A stretch of DNA of 64,000 nucleotides from Acidovorax defluvii (GTDB lineage Bacteria > Pseudomonadota > Gammaproteobacteria > Burkholderiales > Burkholderiaceae_C). Made by a program: the position numbers and the translations under genes. The DNA lies in NCBI GenBank assembly GCA_003268905.1, contig QLTU01000006.1, positions 124,001 through 188,000 of the forward strand, read 5' to 3'. Shown in pieces: positions 62,345-64,000 of this stretch. The notes under the pieces are model-generated. The model was not told where the DNA came from. It saw only the letters and a list, made by a program, of their open reading frames with translations, and did no database searches. Position 1 is the stretch's first letter, and the number at the start of each line of letters is the position of its first letter.

Positions 62345-63430
62345 ATGACGGTGTTGAAGCCATGTGTTCCCCATGAACAGGGCGTGAGCCATTTACTGGC
62401 GCCCAGCGTTGCGATGAGCTGGGTCAATACCGTCGTGGCGGCTGCCGAGCGCCAGGGCCTGGCGCGCGGGCGGCTGCTGGCACGCGCGGGCCTGGCAAGC
62501 GGTTGCCTGGACGCACCGCGCTGGCCCATCGACGACATCACACGCCTGTGGCGTGCGGCCGCCGAGCTGACGGGCGACCCGGCTTTCGGCCTGAACGCCG
62601 GGCGCACGGTGGGGCCAGGCAGCTTCAATGTGGTCGGTTTCATCTTGCTGTCGTCGTCCACGCTGCGCAATGCCATCGGCCTGCTGCAGCAGTACCAGCG
62701 GCTCATCAGCGATGGCGGGCGCTTCCAGATCCTGGCCGGCGAGCACCAGAGCTGGGTGGTGTACCACCCGCAGCAGGGCGAGCTGGCTTTCAGTGCGCAC
62801 CAGGTTGAGGCCGTGCTGGCGGCCACGGTGAGCTTCAGCCACTGGGTTTCGGGTCACGCCGTGCAGCCGCTGCGAGTGCAGTTCACCCACCGGCAACTGG
62901 GGCCGCTGCCCGGCTACGCCGCGGTGTTCGAGACCGAGGTGGAGTTCGAGCAGGCTTTCAACGGCCTGCTGCTGGCCAATGCCGTGCTGGATGCGCCCTT
63001 GCCGCAGGCCGATGCGGCGCTCTCCGGCCTGCACCGCGCCCACGCCTCGGCCCAGCTGGCGGCGTTGTCGGTGCCCCAGGGCCTGAGCTCGCGCGTGGAG
63101 CAATGGCTGGCGGGTGCCATCGACAGGGGCGTGACCGAGCGTGCGCAGGCTGCGCGCCAGTTCGGCCTGACCGAGCGGGCGTTTGCCCGGCGGCTCACGG
63201 CCGAGGGCGTGCACTATTCGGATTTGCTGGACAGTGCGCGCCGGGCGCTGGCGTGCCGGGCCGTGGCAGACGGTGCGCAACCGTTCGTCGTCATCGCGCG
63301 CAGGCTGGGGTTTTCGGAGGCCAGCGCATTCAACCGGGCGTTTCGGCGCTGGACAGGGTGTGCGCCCGGGGACTGGCAGGCGCGAGCCATGCAAGGCAGT
63401 GGGGACGCTGCGCCCTGTGCCAACGATTGA
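62345..63430 (+). CDS. AraC family transcriptional regulator
   Basis: A 361-residue regulator. The N-terminal ~200 residues match the arabinose_bd/OruR-type ligand domain of AraC proteins (AAAELTGDPAFGLNAG..., GPGSFNVVGFILLSSSTLRNAIGLLQQYQRL). The C-terminal ~100 residues have two helix-turn-helix motifs: AQAARQFGLTERAFARRLTAEGVHYSDLLDSAR and VVIARRLGFSEASAFNRAFRRWTGCAPGDW. It is divergent from the FAD dehydrogenase operon, which it most likely activates through the paired direct repeats. Confidence 0.92.
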   Translation: MTVLKPCVPHEQGVSHLLAPSVAMSWVNTVVAAAERQGLARGRLLARAGLASGCLDAPRWPIDDITRLWRAAAELTGDPAFGLNAGRTVGPGSFNVVGFILLSSSTLRNAIGLLQQYQRLISDGGRFQILAGEHQSWVVYHPQQGELAFSAHQVEAVLAATVSFSHWVSGHAVQPLRVQFTHRQLGPLPGYAAVFETEVEFEQAFNGLLLANAVLDAPLPQADAALSGLHRAHASAQLAALSVPQGLSSRVEQWLAGAIDRGVTERAQAARQFGLTERAFARRLTAEGVHYSDLLDSARRALACRAVADGAQPFVVIARRLGFSEASAFNRAFRRWTGCAPGDWQARAMQGSGDAAPCAND

Positions 63431-63433
63431 TAG

Positions 63434-63485
63434 TAAAAAACGGCTGAAACGCTTGCTGCATAAGCGCAAGCAGCTCTCTTTTTAG
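63434..63485 (-). repeat. Dispersed palindromic repeat, copy 13 (divergent)
   Basis: AAAAAACGGCTGAAACGCTTGCTGCATAAGCGCAAGCAGCTCTCTTTTT keeps only part of the consensus (GCATAAGCGC, AGCAGCT and T tract). The stem GCTTGC/GCAAGC followed by TTTTT likely terminates the AraC gene. Confidence 0.65.
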
Positions 63486-64000
63486 GAGCTTTTGCGGTGC
63501 TGGACTGCGTTCTGCGCTGCCAGCCGGGCGTTGAAGCCGGAACGCTCCATCAGCGAGCGCGGCTGCTCTTGCGCATTCTGCACGCACAGCACGCCGCCGC
63601 GTTGGCCCACGGCTTTCAGAATCTGCTCCAGGCCTTCCAGGCCCGTCGTGTCCAGGGCAAACAGGTCGCGCGCGTTCAGTACCACTTCGGGGCCTTCGGG
63701 GCCAGCCTCCACGGCCTGCACAATGGGGTCGATCTTGGCGGCAGCCCCAAAAAACAGCGCACCGTGCAGGCGCCAGGCCAGGCGGGGGCGGGGGCCTGCC
63801 GCTAGGAGCCTGTCGGACGTGGAAATCGTCGGCTGCAAATCGGCCGCAGCGGTCCATTTTTCACCGTCTTTTTGCCCCATAGCCCCGCTATGGGGCTGCA
63901 AATCCGGCGAAAACTGTCCTCGCTGGGTCCGATTTTCGCTTTCGACGCTCCAAGTCCGACAGGCTCCTGGTGCCAATTCCCCTTGGTCAGCGGCAGGGGC
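63482..64000 (-). CDS. SulP family anion transporter, C-terminal STAS part, with in-frame element insertion
   Basis: The frame is open to the right window edge; the ~173 visible residues are the end of a SulP permease. The STAS domain is clear: LAWRLHGALFFGAAAKIDPIV, LDTTGLEGLEQILKAVGQRGG and LMERSGF. Between the linker (APADQGELAP) and the STAS start (AAGPRPRLAW) are about 55 extra residues that correspond exactly to a 165-base MITE-like element (63804-63968) read through without a stop. Without it the linker would join cleanly. The transporter domain is outside the window. The domain may be non-functional. Confidence 0.8.
   Translation of the reverse strand, partial: APAADQGELAPGACRTWSVESENRTQRGQFSPDLQPHSGAMGQKDGEKWTAAADLQPTISTSDRLLAAGPRPRLAWRLHGALFFGAAAKIDPIVQAVEAGPEGPEVVLNARDLFALDTTGLEGLEQILKAVGQRGGVLCVQNAQEQPRSLMERSGFNARLAAQNAVQHRKSS
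63804..63968. mobile_element. MITE-like element E3, inserted in frame in the SulP gene
   Basis: Terminal inverted repeats AGGAGCCTGTCGGAC.TGG (18 of 19) at both ends, central hairpin GCCCCATAGCCCCGCTATGGGGC (63874-63896) followed by TGCAAA as in E2. 165 bases is 55 codons. It has no coding capacity of its own. Confidence 0.8.

Overview
The window is GC-rich chromosomal DNA of a betaproteobacterium. Gene content and order (a coxB-ctaD-ctaG-ctaE-surf1-ctaA-ctaB-sco cluster, gpmA-rhodanese-grxC-secB-gpsA, ftsY-M16-M16-rsmD-coaD, Bug/TctC binding proteins) and a dispersed ~50-bp palindromic repeat point to the Comamonadaceae, close to Acidovorax. This is inference from gene order; no database search was made. 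I saw no rRNA, tRNA, CRISPR array, prophage or complete insertion sequence.

Layout. 1-2.4 kb: end of an aromatic-catabolism operon (pcaD-like lactonase, SDR, TctC protein). 2.4-7.7 kb: housekeeping genes (UPF0126 channel, LysE exporter, solo ParA, MaoC hydratase, trmL, comF, BioC-like protein). 7.8-17.5 kb: cytochrome aa3 oxidase structural and assembly genes. 17.7-20 kb: a lone Bug protein, then rpoH with a perfect CIRCE operator and, facing away, a consensus sigma54 promoter with no gene behind it. 20-24.6 kb: PaaI thioesterase, cysteine-free thioredoxin-fold protein, SQR-like flavoprotein and orphan Rieske protein, divergent from a sigma54 activator whose three cysteines have the spacing of the sulfane-sulfur sensor FisR. 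24.8-32.1 kb: hydrolase, cutA, ftsY, two M16 peptidases, rsmD, coaD. 32-38 kb: a zinc metallopeptidase, four small stress or envelope proteins, a CHASE3 histidine kinase with a NarL-type regulator, and a lone receiver. 38-44 kb: moeB-like, ctpA, gpmA, rhodanese, grxC, secB, gpsA. 44-57 kb: a cofactor cluster (lysA, panC, panB, nadC, nadA, fused pabB-pabC, panD, nadB) with scpA. 57.9-63.4 kb: a catabolic operon (FAD dehydrogenase, BASS transporter with a frameshift, TPP enzyme) divergent from an AraC regulator with paired direct repeats between them. 63.5-64 kb: C-terminal end of a SulP transporter.

The strongest unexplained structure is repetitive DNA. One family of about 13 short palindromic copies sits mostly between genes, but two copies are translated in the same frame as the hydrophobic core of signal peptides (SCO lipoprotein, second M16 protein), and others touch the start codons of gpsA and pabB-pabC. 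A second family of ~165-bp MITE-like elements (terminal inverted repeats, central hairpin around ATAGCCCGGCTAT) has three copies: one carries a nested palindromic insert, and one has inserted 165 bp in frame into the SulP gene.

The most system-like gene set is the FisR-like activator with the Rieske/flavoprotein operon, which has a near-consensus sigma54 promoter and CTGCCA/TGGCAG half-sites between the divergent genes.
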